This document shows, piece by piece, positions 49,419-57,807 of a stretch of 64,000 nt of DNA. Under the pieces are notes generated by a model. It worked only from the letters and a program-made list of their open reading frames with translations. It made no database searches and was not told the DNA's origin. Position 1 is the first letter of the stretch, and every line of letters begins with the position of its first letter. A program made the translations under genes and the position numbers. The stretch lies in NCBI RefSeq assembly GCF_018829635.1, contig NZ_JAHKKG010000012.1:1-64000 (forward strand). The letters run 5' to 3'. The DNA is from Paractinoplanes bogorensis (GTDB lineage Bacteria; Actinomycetota; Actinomycetes; Mycobacteriales; Micromonosporaceae).

Positions 49419-50291
49419 ATGATCGACGAAGTCACCGCTCCGCCCGCCGCGCCGCCGCCTGTCGGCCGCGATCAGTGGCGTAAGTGGTGGCTGGTGGCGT
49501 TCGCGCTGGTCATCCTGATCGCGGGCGGTTTCGCGGTGGGCCGCCGCATCCAGGAATCGGCCGCCCCGGCGCCCCCGGCCGTCGCCCCGTCTCCCTCGTT
49601 TTCGAGTGCGGCCCCGGTTCTGGAGAGCACGCCGACTCCGACGCCATCGAAGACCCCGGAGAAAACCACGCTGGTGTCCAGCCAGCTGCAGATGCCCGGC
49701 GGAGTGCCCGCGCACGGTTCCGGCCAGTTCACGTACGCCACCACGCGCAGCCCGGTCTTCGGCCGCAAGGGCGAGCTGCGCCGCTTCCGGGTGGCCGTCG
49801 AGAAGGGCAGCAACGAGGACGCGACCGACTTCGCCACCCAGGTCGCCGACACGCTGGGCGACCCGCGCAGCTGGATCGGCGGCGGCCAGGTGCGCCTGCA
49901 GATGGTGAGTGGCTCGGATCCGGCCGACTTCACCGTCTATCTCGCGACCCGGGACACCGCGGGGCAGATGTGCCTGCGGGGCGGCACGAACATCCGGATC
50001 GGCGGACGGCCGTACACGTCGTGCCGGACCACCGGCAAGGCGATCATCAACCTGGACCGGTGGCGGCGCTCGGCGACCCCGTTCGTGAGTGCCCGGGTAT
50101 CCCTGCACACCTATCGGCAATACGTGATCAACCACGAGGTGGGTCACGAGCTCGGCCATCATCACGAGGGCTGTCCGAAGGCGGGCGGCCCGGCCCCGGT
50201 GATGGTGCAGCAGACCCTCACGCTGCGCGGCTGCAAGGCGTACGCGTGGCCGACCCGGAATGGGAAGATCTTCAGCGGCCCTTCTCTGTGA
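49419..50291 (+). CDS. DUF3152 membrane-anchored zinc-protease-like protein
   Basis: The 290-residue protein has an N-terminal membrane helix (WWLVAFALVILIAGGFAVG, about 23-42), a Pro/Thr-rich spacer, and a DUF3152 domain (about 95-290). That domain ends with VINHEVGHELGHHHEGCP, a full H-E-x2-H-x2-G-x2-H metzincin-type zinc site. The family is annotated as unknown, but this motif predicts a metalloprotease outside the membrane. Several cysteines (CLRGG, SCRTTG, GCPKAG, RGCKAY) could form disulfides. The next gene, moeZ, starts 118 bases downstream. Confidence 0.87.
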   Translation: MIDEVTAPPAAPPPVGRDQWRKWWLVAFALVILIAGGFAVGRRIQESAAPAPPAVAPSPSFSSAAPVLESTPTPTPSKTPEKTTLVSSQLQMPGGVPAHGSGQFTYATTRSPVFGRKGELRRFRVAVEKGSNEDATDFATQVADTLGDPRSWIGGGQVRLQMVSGSDPADFTVYLATRDTAGQMCLRGGTNIRIGGRPYTSCRTTGKAIINLDRWRRSATPFVSARVSLHTYRQYVINHEVGHELGHHHEGCPKAGGPAPVMVQQTLTLRGCKAYAWPTRNGKIFSGPSL

Positions 50292-50408
50292 ACGGCCTGG
50301 AAAATTCCCGTGTCCCGCATGTCGGGCCGGTGTCCAACGTCATGGCCGGTTGCCGTCGTCGCGAGTGACAATGGTGACCGATCCTTACCGTCAACCCGGG
50401 GAGTTAAC

Positions 50409-51590
50409 GTGGCACTGCCCCCGCTCGTCGAGCCGGCCGCAGAGCTGACCGTCGATGAGATCCGCCGTTATTCGCGGCACCTGATCATCCCGGATGTCGG
50501 GATGGACGGCCAGAAGCGGCTGAAGAACTCGAAGGTCCTGGTCGTCGGCGCGGGCGGCCTCGGTTCGCCGGCGCTGCTCTACCTCGCCGCCGCCGGTGTG
50601 GGCACGCTCGGCATCGTCGACTTCGACACGGTCGACGAGTCCAACCTCCAGCGCCAGATCATCCACGGTGTCTCGGACATCGACCGGCCCAAGGCCGAGT
50701 CCGCCGCCGCGAGCATCGCCGAGGTCAACCCGCTGGTCAACGTGGTCATCCACAACACCGCGCTCGACCGCGACAACGTCAAAGAGCTGTTCAGCCAGTA
50801 CGACCTGATCGTCGACGGCACCGACAACTTCGCGACGCGCTACATGGTCAACGACGCCGCGGTGCTGCTCGGAAAGCCGTACGTCTGGGGCTCGATCTAC
50901 CGCTTCGACGGCCAGGCCTCGGTCTTCTGGGAGGAGCACGGTCCCTGCTACCGCTGCCTCTACCCGGAGCCCCCGCCGCCCGGCATGGTGCCGAGCTGCG
51001 CCGAGGGCGGCGTCCTGGGCGTGCTGTGCGCCTCGATCGGCTCGATCCAGGTCAACGAGGCGATCAAGCTGCTGACCGGCATCGGTGAGCCGCTCGTCGG
51101 CCGGCTGATGGTCTACGACGCCCTCGAGATGGAGTACCGCAAGATCAAGGTCCGCAAGGACCCGAACTGCGCGCTCTGCGGCGACAACCCGACCGTCACC
51201 GACCTGCTCGAGGACTACGAGGACTTCTGCGGCGCGGTCTCGGCCGAGGCCGAAGAGGCGACGCTCAACGCGACCATCACGGCCCGCGAGCTCAAGGACT
51301 GGCAGGACTCGGGCAAGGACCTGTTCCTGGTCGACGTCCGCGAGCCGGCCGAGTGGGAGATCAACCGGATCCCGGGCGCGACCCTGATCCCCAAGGGCGA
51401 GATCCTCTCGGGCGAGGCGCTGTCGCGCTTCCCGCAAGACCGTCAGATCGTGCTGCACTGCAAGTCGGGCGTGCGCTCGGCCGAGGCGCTGGCGGCGATC
51501 AAGGCGGCCGGCTTCAAGGATGCGGTGCACCTTCAGGGCGGCATCGTCTCGTGGGTCAACACGATCGACCCGTCGCAGCCTTCGTACTGA
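50409..51590 (+). CDS. moeZ: MoeZ: adenylyltransferase/sulfurtransferase (ThiF-rhodanese)
   Basis: The 393-residue protein joins an E1-like ThiF/MoeB domain (SRHLIIPDVGMDGQKRLKNS, VLVVGAGGLGSPALLYLAAAGVG, DFDTVDESNLQRQ, zinc cysteines CYRC and CALC) to a C-terminal rhodanese domain (FLVDVREPAEWEINRIPGA, active Cys in LHCKSGVRSAEAL). In actinobacteria MoeZ activates and thiocarboxylates sulfur-carrier proteins for molybdopterin, thiamine, cysteine and specialised metabolites. GTG 50409 follows GGGGAGTT. A perfect terminator follows the stop. Confidence 0.95.
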   Translation: MALPPLVEPAAELTVDEIRRYSRHLIIPDVGMDGQKRLKNSKVLVVGAGGLGSPALLYLAAAGVGTLGIVDFDTVDESNLQRQIIHGVSDIDRPKAESAAASIAEVNPLVNVVIHNTALDRDNVKELFSQYDLIVDGTDNFATRYMVNDAAVLLGKPYVWGSIYRFDGQASVFWEEHGPCYRCLYPEPPPPGMVPSCAEGGVLGVLCASIGSIQVNEAIKLLTGIGEPLVGRLMVYDALEMEYRKIKVRKDPNCALCGDNPTVTDLLEDYEDFCGAVSAEAEEATLNATITARELKDWQDSGKDLFLVDVREPAEWEINRIPGATLIPKGEILSGEALSRFPQDRQIVLHCKSGVRSAEALAAIKAAGFKDAVHLQGGIVSWVNTIDPSQPSY

Positions 51591-51602
51591 TTGTCCGGGA
51601 AT

Positions 51603-51641
51603 GTCACGCTGGGGAGTCGTCAAACGGTTCCCCAGCGTGAC
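51603..51641. terminator. Intrinsic terminator after moeZ
   Basis: GTCACGCTGGGGA (51603-51615) and TCCCCAGCGTGAC (51629-51641) form a perfect 13-bp stem with a 13-base loop followed by TTTC. Confidence 0.9.
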
Positions 51642-51672
51642 TTTCAAAGCAGCGCTTTCCCGGTACGAGTTG

Positions 51673-51678
51673 TAGCGT
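51673..51678 (+). promoter_or_regulatory. -10 element for a leaderless mRNA
   Basis: TAGCGT ends 7 bases before GTG 51686; no ribosome site is visible. Confidence 0.45.
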
Positions 51679-51685
51679 CACCGTC

Positions 51686-52492
51686 GTGGTAGACATCGAC
51701 GCTGCGATCGGTTACGTCGTCGCGCACGGCGACCCCGTGGAGCGAGCACGTCTGTCATATCTGCGCACCGGTCACTCACCCGATCCGCTGGTGATCGGGC
51801 GCATCACGGCCGGGCAGTCCGAGGCCGGCGGCTGGCCCGCCTCGACCGACGGCCCCGTCGACTCGATCGACGCCACCTGCTTCCGCCTCAACGAGCTCGA
51901 CGACCTCGGTGGCCTGCACGGCGACCCGGTCGACCGGGCCCTGGCCTGGCTGGCCAGCATCCAGCGGCGCGACGGCACCTGGCAGGAGGCCGCCGAGCTG
52001 GCCGCCGAGGCGCCCGCCTGGGCGATGCCGGGCGACCCCGAGGCCACCCTCTATCTCACCGCGGTCGCCGGGTTCTGGATGACGCTGGCCGAGTACGAGG
52101 CGCACCCGCACTTCGACGTGCCCGCCCGCTACGGCCACACGCTCGGTTCGGCCGCCGCCTGGGTGGTCGGCCGGCTCCACTCCGACGGCACGTGGCCGTC
52201 CTTCCTCGCGGCCGGCTGGCACGCGGCCGGGCTGCTCTACGGCCAGCAGTACTTCTACGAGTCGGCCCGGGTGCAGCTGGTGCTCGGCGACCGGCTGCCC
52301 GATATGACGCCGGCCGACATCGCCTCGATGGCCGCCGCGCTGCGCCGGGTCAACCTCGGCGACGACTGGCTGCTGCAGAGCGCTCGCAAGCGGCTCGGCG
52401 AGACCCAGCGCACCGACGGCGGCTGGGACAGCGCCGAGGGGCCCAACTTCGATGTGAACACGACGCTGACCGTGCTTCGGGCCTGTCGCTGA
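51686..52492 (+). CDS. Alpha/alpha-toroid (squalene-cyclase/prenyltransferase-like) protein
   Basis: The 268-residue protein has three QW-like motifs, QSEAGGWP (44-51), QRRDGTWQ near 93 and TQRTDGGWDS near 247, the repeats that staple terpene-cyclase toroids. At 268 residues it is less than half of a squalene-hopene cyclase and lacks the D-x-D-D acid motif, so it is probably not a cyclase. It may be a binding or structural toroid. Leaderless GTG 51686. It stands between the moeZ terminator and the exported-protein genes. Confidence 0.75.
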   Translation: MVDIDAAIGYVVAHGDPVERARLSYLRTGHSPDPLVIGRITAGQSEAGGWPASTDGPVDSIDATCFRLNELDDLGGLHGDPVDRALAWLASIQRRDGTWQEAAELAAEAPAWAMPGDPEATLYLTAVAGFWMTLAEYEAHPHFDVPARYGHTLGSAAAWVVGRLHSDGTWPSFLAAGWHAAGLLYGQQYFYESARVQLVLGDRLPDMTPADIASMAAALRRVNLGDDWLLQSARKRLGETQRTDGGWDSAEGPNFDVNTTLTVLRACR

Positions 52493-52742
52493 TTGTCAAC
52501 ATCGGCAACCGATTTGCACCCTAATGGGGCTGATCAGCTACGGTCTGGCAACCCGGTCGACGCTACTCATAGTCACATTGGTTGTTGAGTCGCACGTCAC
52601 AGCCAAGGCACAGTTCTCCCGAGCCCGACACCGGGTTCAGGCGAGGCGAAGATCCGCTGGGCGATGACACTGGTCGCCACAGTCCGGCGGGGAGTCAGTG
52701 GCGAAACCGGCGCCTTCATCTACATCGGAGGAAGCCGCCATC
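52493..52742. other. 250-base upstream region of an exported protein gene
   Basis: TTGCAC (52514-52519) and TACGGT (52539-52544) are a possible -35/-10 pair with a wide 19-base spacer; CATAGT near 52568 is another -10. The leader would be about 170-190 bases. TCGCCAC and GTGGCGA (about 52674 and 52699) can form a 7-bp hairpin near the gene. No known riboswitch is recognised. Confidence 0.35.
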
Positions 52743-53258
52743 ATGCGTAAGTCGACCAAGCGTGCCGCCGTCATCGTCGCCACCCTCGCCGTGACCGGCG
52801 CGGCCAGTGCCGCCTGGGCGTCGTGGCTGGCCAACGGCGAAGGCAACGCCTACGCCCAGGCCGACACGGCCAAGGAGCTCGTGATCACCGAGGCCATGAC
52901 CGACGCCACCCTCTACCCGGGCGCGACCGGCGACTCCACGATCAAGATCGAGAACCCGAACAAGTACCCGGTCGAGGTCACCAAGGTCGTCTGGAACCAG
53001 TCGGACGGCGCCCAGGCCGTGAGCGTGCAGCCCGGCAGCCACTGCAACAACACCGGCATCTACTTCGGCGACTTCAGCCAGAACACGATCGGCAGCGGCG
53101 GTGTGCTCTCCGGCCTGTCGCTGAAGCTGGCCGCGGGCGAGACGAAGACCTTCACCCTGTCCAAGTCGATCCGCATGATCAACAACGTCGAGGACGGCTG
53201 CCAGGGCGCGAAGTTCGCCATCAAGGTCAAGGTGACCGGCGCCAGCGACGCCAGCTGA
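52743..53258 (+). CDS. Exported surface protein with TasA/SipW-dependent-like N-terminus
   Basis: The 171-residue precursor starts MRKSTKRAAVIVATLAVTGA then SAAWASWLANGEG, the long signal region followed by a W-x-x-x-G segment seen in SipW-dependent (TasA/camelysin-like) exported proteins. The rest is beta-sandwich in style (LYPGATGDSTIKIENPNKYPVEVTKV; KLAAGETKTFTLS; GCQGAKFAIKVKV) with two cysteines. Such actinobacterial proteins sit at the cell surface; function unknown. GGAGGAA precedes ATG 52743. No SipW-type signal peptidase gene is in the window. Confidence 0.78.
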   Translation: MRKSTKRAAVIVATLAVTGAASAAWASWLANGEGNAYAQADTAKELVITEAMTDATLYPGATGDSTIKIENPNKYPVEVTKVVWNQSDGAQAVSVQPGSHCNNTGIYFGDFSQNTIGSGGVLSGLSLKLAAGETKTFTLSKSIRMINNVEDGCQGAKFAIKVKVTGASDAS

Positions 53259-53398
53259 CCCCCGCTGGGCGGCGCCCGGGTTTCCGCCCGGGTGTCGCCG
53301 GCTCGGGCCGCAGCGTGGCCGGCCCCACAGGCCCACCCACCACCGGGGCCCCCGTCCACCGGGCATTATGCCGGAATTCGGTGATCAAATCGGGCCGC

Positions 53399-53435
53399 TG
53401 TGGATGGCCTGTGGATAACGCTCGACTGTGGATAA
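53399..53435. other. DnaA-box cluster
   Basis: Perfect TGTGGATAA 9-mers at 53410-53418 and 53427-53435 (17 bases apart) and a near-match TGTGGATGG at 53399. All point the same way. They lie in the 246-base gap between two exported-protein genes and otherwise resemble the pair before recQ. Confidence 0.5.
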
Positions 53436-53504
53436 CGCGCAAAAACTCGGCGATGAGATCAGGATGGCTTCGCTGTCGTCGAACTACCAGGTGAGGAGGC
53501 TGCC

Positions 53505-54266
53505 GTGACACCGCGACGCTCGGCGTTGGTGCTGACGGGGGCCGGCCTCATCGGCGTGCTTCTTTTCGAACCGGCCGCCGCGATGGCCGCCTGGGACTCG
53601 TCGGTGAGCGACGCACCCGCGACCGCGGCGGCGATGGTGCTGCCGGCGATGCGGGCACCCCATGCGCGAGTGGTGGGGGAGTCGGTGCGAGTGCGCTGGT
53701 CCGATTTCACCGGCCCGGCCCTGCGGGGCTATCGCGTCACCCGCACCGATCTGGCGACGGGCACGACCGTGGACGCGGGGCGAGGATGCTCGGGCGTGAT
53801 CACCCGGACGCGTTGCGCCGAAATCGGTGTGCCGGCCGGCCGCTGGGTCTACGCGGTGACGGCGCTCGTCGGTGACAACTGGCGTTCCGCAGCCGTCGAG
53901 GGCGCGCCGGTAACGATCGGCGAACCCACGCCACCACCGATGACCCCGACCGACCCCGCCACGCCGGCGCCGAGCCCGACAAAGACGCCCGCGCCGACGA
54001 CGCCCGCGCCGACGACGTCCGCGCCGAGCCCGACGACGCCCGCGCCGGAACCCGGCCGGACAACGCCCGCCCCCGAACTTTCCTCTCCGGCCGGGTTGGT
54101 GGGCTCGACGCCGTCCGCCGAGCCCACCAACCCCACGGAGACGACCAGGCCGGCCCCGCAACCGACCACCAAGCACCCCACCCCGGAACCGACGGAGCCG
54201 GAGTCGCCCAAGCCGGACCTGGAGATCACGGCCGAGGCGACTCCGGCACCGTCACCGGAGTCGTAA
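53505..54266 (+). CDS. Exported fibronectin-III-like protein with Pro/Thr-rich tail
   Basis: The 253-residue precursor has a signal region (SALVLTGAGLIGVLLFEPAAAMA) followed by AAWDSSVSD, similar to its upstream neighbour's N-terminus. One FN3-like domain follows (about 50-140; ARVVGESVRVRWSDFTGPALRGYRVTRT, then GRWVYAVTALVGDNWRS). A tail of about 110 residues is nearly all Pro, Thr, Ser, Glu and Ala with repeated TPAP and APTT and no sorting motif. The tail should be extended and possibly glycosylated; GT39-type enzymes are nearby but not linked. GTG 53505 has GAGGAGG upstream. Confidence 0.75.
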   Translation: MTPRRSALVLTGAGLIGVLLFEPAAAMAAWDSSVSDAPATAAAMVLPAMRAPHARVVGESVRVRWSDFTGPALRGYRVTRTDLATGTTVDAGRGCSGVITRTRCAEIGVPAGRWVYAVTALVGDNWRSAAVEGAPVTIGEPTPPPMTPTDPATPAPSPTKTPAPTTPAPTTSAPSPTTPAPEPGRTTPAPELSSPAGLVGSTPSAEPTNPTETTRPAPQPTTKHPTPEPTEPESPKPDLEITAEATPAPSPES

Positions 54267-54268
54267 GC

Positions 54269-55516
54269 TCACCGTCGAATGTGGCCGTTCCCGGTCACGA
54301 CGTACTTGGTCGAGGTCAGCTCGGGCAGCCCCATCGGCCCCCGGGCGTGCAGCTTCTGCGTGCTGATCCCGATCTCGGCGCCGAACCCGAACTCGCCCCC
54401 GTCGGTGAACCGCGTCGACGCGTTCACCATCACCGCCGCCGCGTCGACCCGGGCCGTGAACCGCCGGGTCGCCGTCAGCGACTCGCTCACGATGGCCTCG
54501 GTGTGCCCGGTGCCGTAGCGGCGGATGTGGTCGAGCGCGTCGTCCAGCGAGTCGACGATCGCCACCGCGATGTCCGCCGACAGATATTCCTTGCCCCAGT
54601 CTTCGTCAACGGCCGGGACGACCGCCGAGTCGTACGCCACCACCTGCGGATCGCCGTGCACCGTCACCCCGGCGTCGGCCAATGCGGCCAGCACCAGCGG
54701 CAGGAACCGGTCGGCGATCGCCGCGTGCACCAGCAGCGACTCGGCCGTGTTGCAGGTGGACAGTCGCTGCGTCTTGGAGTTGACCGCCACGGCCAGGGCC
54801 TTCTCAAGGTCGGCGTCTTCGTCCACATAGACGTGACAGTTTCCGACCCCGGTCTCGATCACCGGCACGGTCGATTCCTCCACGACCGTACGGATGAGGG
54901 AAGCCCCGCCGCGGGGGATCAGAACGTCGACCAGGCCCCGGGCGCGCATCAGTTCTTTCACCGAGTCGCGCGTCGTCGCGTCGAGCAGCTGGATCGTGTC
55001 GGCCGGCAGACCGCTGTCGGCCACCGCTTTGCGCAACACCGACACGATCGCCGCGTTCGAGCTGAAGGCCGAACCGGACCCGCGCAGCAGCGCCGCGTTG
55101 CCCGACTTGAGGCAGATGCCGGCGGCGTCGGCGGTCACGTTGGGCCGGCCCTCGTAGATGATGCCGACCACGCCGAACGGCACCCGCACCTGGCGTAGCT
55201 CGAGCCCGTTGGCCAGCGTCGAACCGCGTACGACGTCACCCACCGGGTCGGGCAGCGCGGCCAGTTCGCGCAGCCCCTCGGCCATCGCCTCGACCCGGGC
55301 CGGGGTGAGGGCCAGCCGGTCGATCATCGCCTCGGTCAGGCCGCCGCTCCGCGCGTTGTTCACGTCGACCTCGTTGGCCGCGACGATGTCGGAGGAACGC
55401 TCGATCAGGCGGTCGGCCATGAGCAGCAGTGCCTTGTCCTTGTCGAGGCGCGTGGCCGCGGCGAGATCGATGGCGGCCACACGCGCGTCGGCGGCCTGCT
55501 GGAGGACGGTCGTCAT
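54269..55516 (-). CDS. proA: Gamma-glutamyl phosphate reductase
   Basis: The 415-residue enzyme reduces gamma-glutamyl phosphate to glutamate-5-semialdehyde in proline synthesis. It shows the aldehyde-dehydrogenase-type motifs of ProA: IYEGRPNVTADAAGICLKSGNAALLRGS, VLIPRGGASLI, the catalytic-Cys segment TGVGNCHVYVDEDAD, KTQRLSTCNTAESLLVH and FGFGAEIGISTQKLHARGPMGL. ATG 55516 has AAGGA upstream, 12 bases after the proB stop, so the two form one operon. Confidence 0.97.
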   Translation of the reverse strand: MTTVLQQAADARVAAIDLAAATRLDKDKALLLMADRLIERSSDIVAANEVDVNNARSGGLTEAMIDRLALTPARVEAMAEGLRELAALPDPVGDVVRGSTLANGLELRQVRVPFGVVGIIYEGRPNVTADAAGICLKSGNAALLRGSGSAFSSNAAIVSVLRKAVADSGLPADTIQLLDATTRDSVKELMRARGLVDVLIPRGGASLIRTVVEESTVPVIETGVGNCHVYVDEDADLEKALAVAVNSKTQRLSTCNTAESLLVHAAIADRFLPLVLAALADAGVTVHGDPQVVAYDSAVVPAVDEDWGKEYLSADIAVAIVDSLDDALDHIRRYGTGHTEAIVSESLTATRRFTARVDAAAVMVNASTRFTDGGEFGFGAEIGISTQKLHARGPMGLPELTSTKYVVTGNGHIRR

Positions 55517-55528
55517 GACGTAATCCTT

Positions 55529-56641
55529 CTAAAGGAGGACGAGGTCGTCGCGATGGACGACCTCCCGTTCATATCCCGGCCCCAGGGTGGCGGCCAACTC
55601 TCCGGTGGTGCGGCCGAGCAGCGCGGGCAGTTCGACCGCGTCGTAGTTGACCAGCCCACGGGCGACCGGCGCGCCCGAACCGGCGTCGATCAGGTCGACC
55701 GGGTCGCCGGCCGCGAACGAGCCGTCGACCGCGGTGATGCCCGCGGGCAGCAGCGACTTGCGGCGGGCGACCACCGCGGTCACCGCGCCGGGGTCGAGGT
55801 GCAGGCGGCCGCGCGGGGCGGTGGCGTGGGCCAGCCAGAACAGCCGGGCGGTGGGCCGGCTGCCGGCCGGTTGAAAAAGCGTTCCGACGTCGTCACCGGA
55901 GAGCGCACCGCCGGCCAGGGGAGCGGCGGTGAGCACCACCGGGATGCCGAACCCGGTCGCGATTCGGGCCGCCTCGACCTTGGTCACCATGCCGCCCGTC
56001 CCGATCTTCGATTTGCCGGGCGCGGTGATGTTGATTCCTTCAAGATCGGTTTCGTCACCCACGTAACTGATCTTGCGCGACAGAGGGTCGGACGGGTTGC
56101 CGGTGTAGAGCGCGTCCACGTCGGAGAGCAGCACCAGGAGGTCGGCCTGGACCAGGGCGGCCACCAGCGCGGCGAGCCGGTCGTTGTCGCCGAAGCGGAT
56201 CTCGTCGGTGGCCACCGTGTCGTTCTCGTTCACGATCGGCAGCGCGCCCAGGTCGAGAAGCTTGCGCAGGGTCCGGTACGCGTTGCGGTAGTGCGAGCGG
56301 CGGGTCACGTCGTCGGCCGTGAGCAGCACCTGGCCGACCTGCAGGCCGTGCCGCGCGAACCCGGCCGCGTAGCGCCCGATCAGCAGCCCCTGCCCGACCG
56401 AGGCGGCCGCCTGCTGGGTCGCGAGATCACGCGGCCGGCGGCGCAGGCTCAGCGGGGCCAGCCCGGCCGCGATCGCGCCGCTGGACACGAGCACCACCTC
56501 GCGTCCGTCGGCGGCGAGCCCGCCGAGCACGTCGACCAACGCGTCGACGCGCTGCTCGTCGATTCCGCCGGAGGCCGTGGTCAGCGACGAGGAACCCACC
56601 TTGACCACGATCCGGCGCGCACCGGTCACCAGTTCACGCAC
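55529..56641 (-). CDS. proB: Glutamate 5-kinase
   Basis: The 370-residue enzyme phosphorylates glutamate, the first and feedback-controlled step of proline synthesis. The amino-acid-kinase domain has IVVKVGSSSLT, VSSGAIAAG, VNENDTVATDEIRFGDNDRLAALVA and GTGGMVTKVEAA; a C-terminal PUA domain follows (about 280-370). GTG 56641 gives the usual VRELVTGARRIVVK start and is preceded by CACAAT with a 6-base gap. The frame extends to 56689, but that would cover the divergent promoter. Confidence 0.95.
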   Translation of the reverse strand: MRELVTGARRIVVKVGSSSLTTASGGIDEQRVDALVDVLGGLAADGREVVLVSSGAIAAGLAPLSLRRRPRDLATQQAAASVGQGLLIGRYAAGFARHGLQVGQVLLTADDVTRRSHYRNAYRTLRKLLDLGALPIVNENDTVATDEIRFGDNDRLAALVAALVQADLLVLLSDVDALYTGNPSDPLSRKISYVGDETDLEGINITAPGKSKIGTGGMVTKVEAARIATGFGIPVVLTAAPLAGGALSGDDVGTLFQPAGSRPTARLFWLAHATAPRGRLHLDPGAVTAVVARRKSLLPAGITAVDGSFAAGDPVDLIDAGSGAPVARGLVNYDAVELPALLGRTTGELAATLGPGYEREVVHRDDLVLL

Positions 56642-56688
56642 CGGCCAATTGTGCTCGGGCGGGCCGACGGAACCGGGCCGAGATCCCA

Positions 56689-56694
56689 TATCGT
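56689..56694 (+). promoter_or_regulatory. -10 element for a leaderless mRNA
   Basis: TATCGT ends 7 bases before GTG 56702. Confidence 0.45.
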
Positions 56695-56701
56695 GGCGTG
56701 A

Positions 56702-57007
56702 GTGACACCGCAGGAGTACGTGGAAGAGGTGCTCTCACTCGTGGAGAGCATTCCGGAGGGCCGCGTGATGACGTACGGGGCGATCGCCGATTCTCTGGCC
56801 GACCGGTCCGGCCGCAACTCCGCGCGCCAGGTCGGCACGATCATGGCCCGGCACGGCGGCGGCGTCCCGTGGCATCGGGTGGTCAACAGTTCGGGTCGCA
56901 TGCCGCCCGGTCACGAGCAGGAGGCCCGCCAGCGTCTGCTCTCCGAGGGCGTCCCGCTCAAGGGTGAGCGCGTCGATCTGGCCCGGGCCGGGTGGATGCC
57001 GCGATGA
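56702..57007 (+). CDS. Alkyltransferase-like (ATL) DNA-binding protein
   Basis: The 101-residue protein is the DNA-binding domain of the O6-methylguanine methyltransferase family: YVEEVLSLVESIPEGRVMTYGAIA, ARQVGTIMARHG, and VPWHRVVNSSGRMPP. The active-site PCHRV is PWHRV here, so the alkyl-accepting cysteine is replaced by Trp, as in ATL proteins. These bind O6-alkylguanine lesions and flag them for nucleotide-excision repair. Leaderless GTG start; ATGA overlap with the next gene. Confidence 0.92.
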   Translation: MTPQEYVEEVLSLVESIPEGRVMTYGAIADSLADRSGRNSARQVGTIMARHGGGVPWHRVVNSSGRMPPGHEQEARQRLLSEGVPLKGERVDLARAGWMPR

Positions 57008-57807
57008 AGAGCGGAGAGCCTTCCCGTACGGCGATGAGCGCGGCCCGTTACCGAGCGGCGCACCAGATTCTCGAGCACGGCAAGATCTTTCAAGACCCTC
57101 TCGCCGTACGCATCCTCGGGCTCGACGAGCAGGAGCTGCTGGCCGACGCGCCCCGCCGGGCGATGCGCGTGTTCATCGCCGCCCGCACCCGCTTCGCCGA
57201 GGACGCGCTGGCCGTGGCGTACTCGCACGGCGTACGGGAAATGGTTGTGCTCGGCGCCGGCCTGGACACGTTCGCCTACCGCAACCCTCATCCCGGCCTG
57301 CGGGTGACCGAGATCGATCACCCCGACACGGGGGCCTGGAAGCGCACCCGGCTGGCCGAGTCGGGCATCGCGATTCCCTCGTCCGTACGCTATCTCGGGG
57401 TCGATTTCGAGAAGGAATCGCTGGCCGAGCGGCTGGACCTGACCGAGCCGGCGTTCTTCCTGTGGCTCGGGGTGGTGCCCTATCTGACGCTCGACGGCTT
57501 CGCGGCCACGCTCGAGGCGATCGCCGATCGTCCGGGCAACGAGGTGGTTTTCGACTACGCCCAGTCGCCGTCGCGGATGTCTCCCGAGCGTCGGGAGGCG
57601 CTCGAGGCGCGGGCGGCCCGGGTCGCGAAGATCGGCGAGCCGTGGTTGACGTATTTCGAGCCGGACGAGATCGCCACGCGGCTGACCGGGCTGGGCTTCG
57701 GCGATCTCGAGGATCTCGGACCGGCCCAGCTCGCGGCCCGGTTCTTCGGGCGCGACGACATCCCGGCCGACACGCCCGGCGGGCACGTGCTCAGAGCTCG
57801 TCGGTGA
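57004..57807 (+). CDS. TIGR00027-type SAM-dependent methyltransferase (LCM family)
   Basis: The 267-residue protein belongs to the leucine-carboxyl-methyltransferase-like group common in actinobacteria: SAARYRAAHQILEHGKIFQDPLA, FIAARTRFAEDALAVA, VVLGAGLDTFAYR (SAM motif), VTEIDHPDTGAWKR and FFLWLGVVPYLTLDGFAATLEAI. Known members methylate carboxyl groups of various metabolites; substrate unknown. ATG 57004 overlaps the ATL stop by ATGA (the frame opens at 56992). It converges on a TetR gene with a 17-base overlap. Confidence 0.88.
   Translation: MKSGEPSRTAMSAARYRAAHQILEHGKIFQDPLAVRILGLDEQELLADAPRRAMRVFIAARTRFAEDALAVAYSHGVREMVVLGAGLDTFAYRNPHPGLRVTEIDHPDTGAWKRTRLAESGIAIPSSVRYLGVDFEKESLAERLDLTEPAFFLWLGVVPYLTLDGFAATLEAIADRPGNEVVFDYAQSPSRMSPERREALEARAARVAKIGEPWLTYFEPDEIATRLTGLGFGDLEDLGPAQLAARFFGRDDIPADTPGGHVLRARR

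Noticed and set aside
52600..52742. GGCGGGGAGTCAGTGGCGA-like stretch resembling part of a cobalamin riboswitch
   Set aside because: The order and spacing of the B12-box and flanking helices are missing, and the downstream gene encodes an exported surface protein unrelated to cobalamin.
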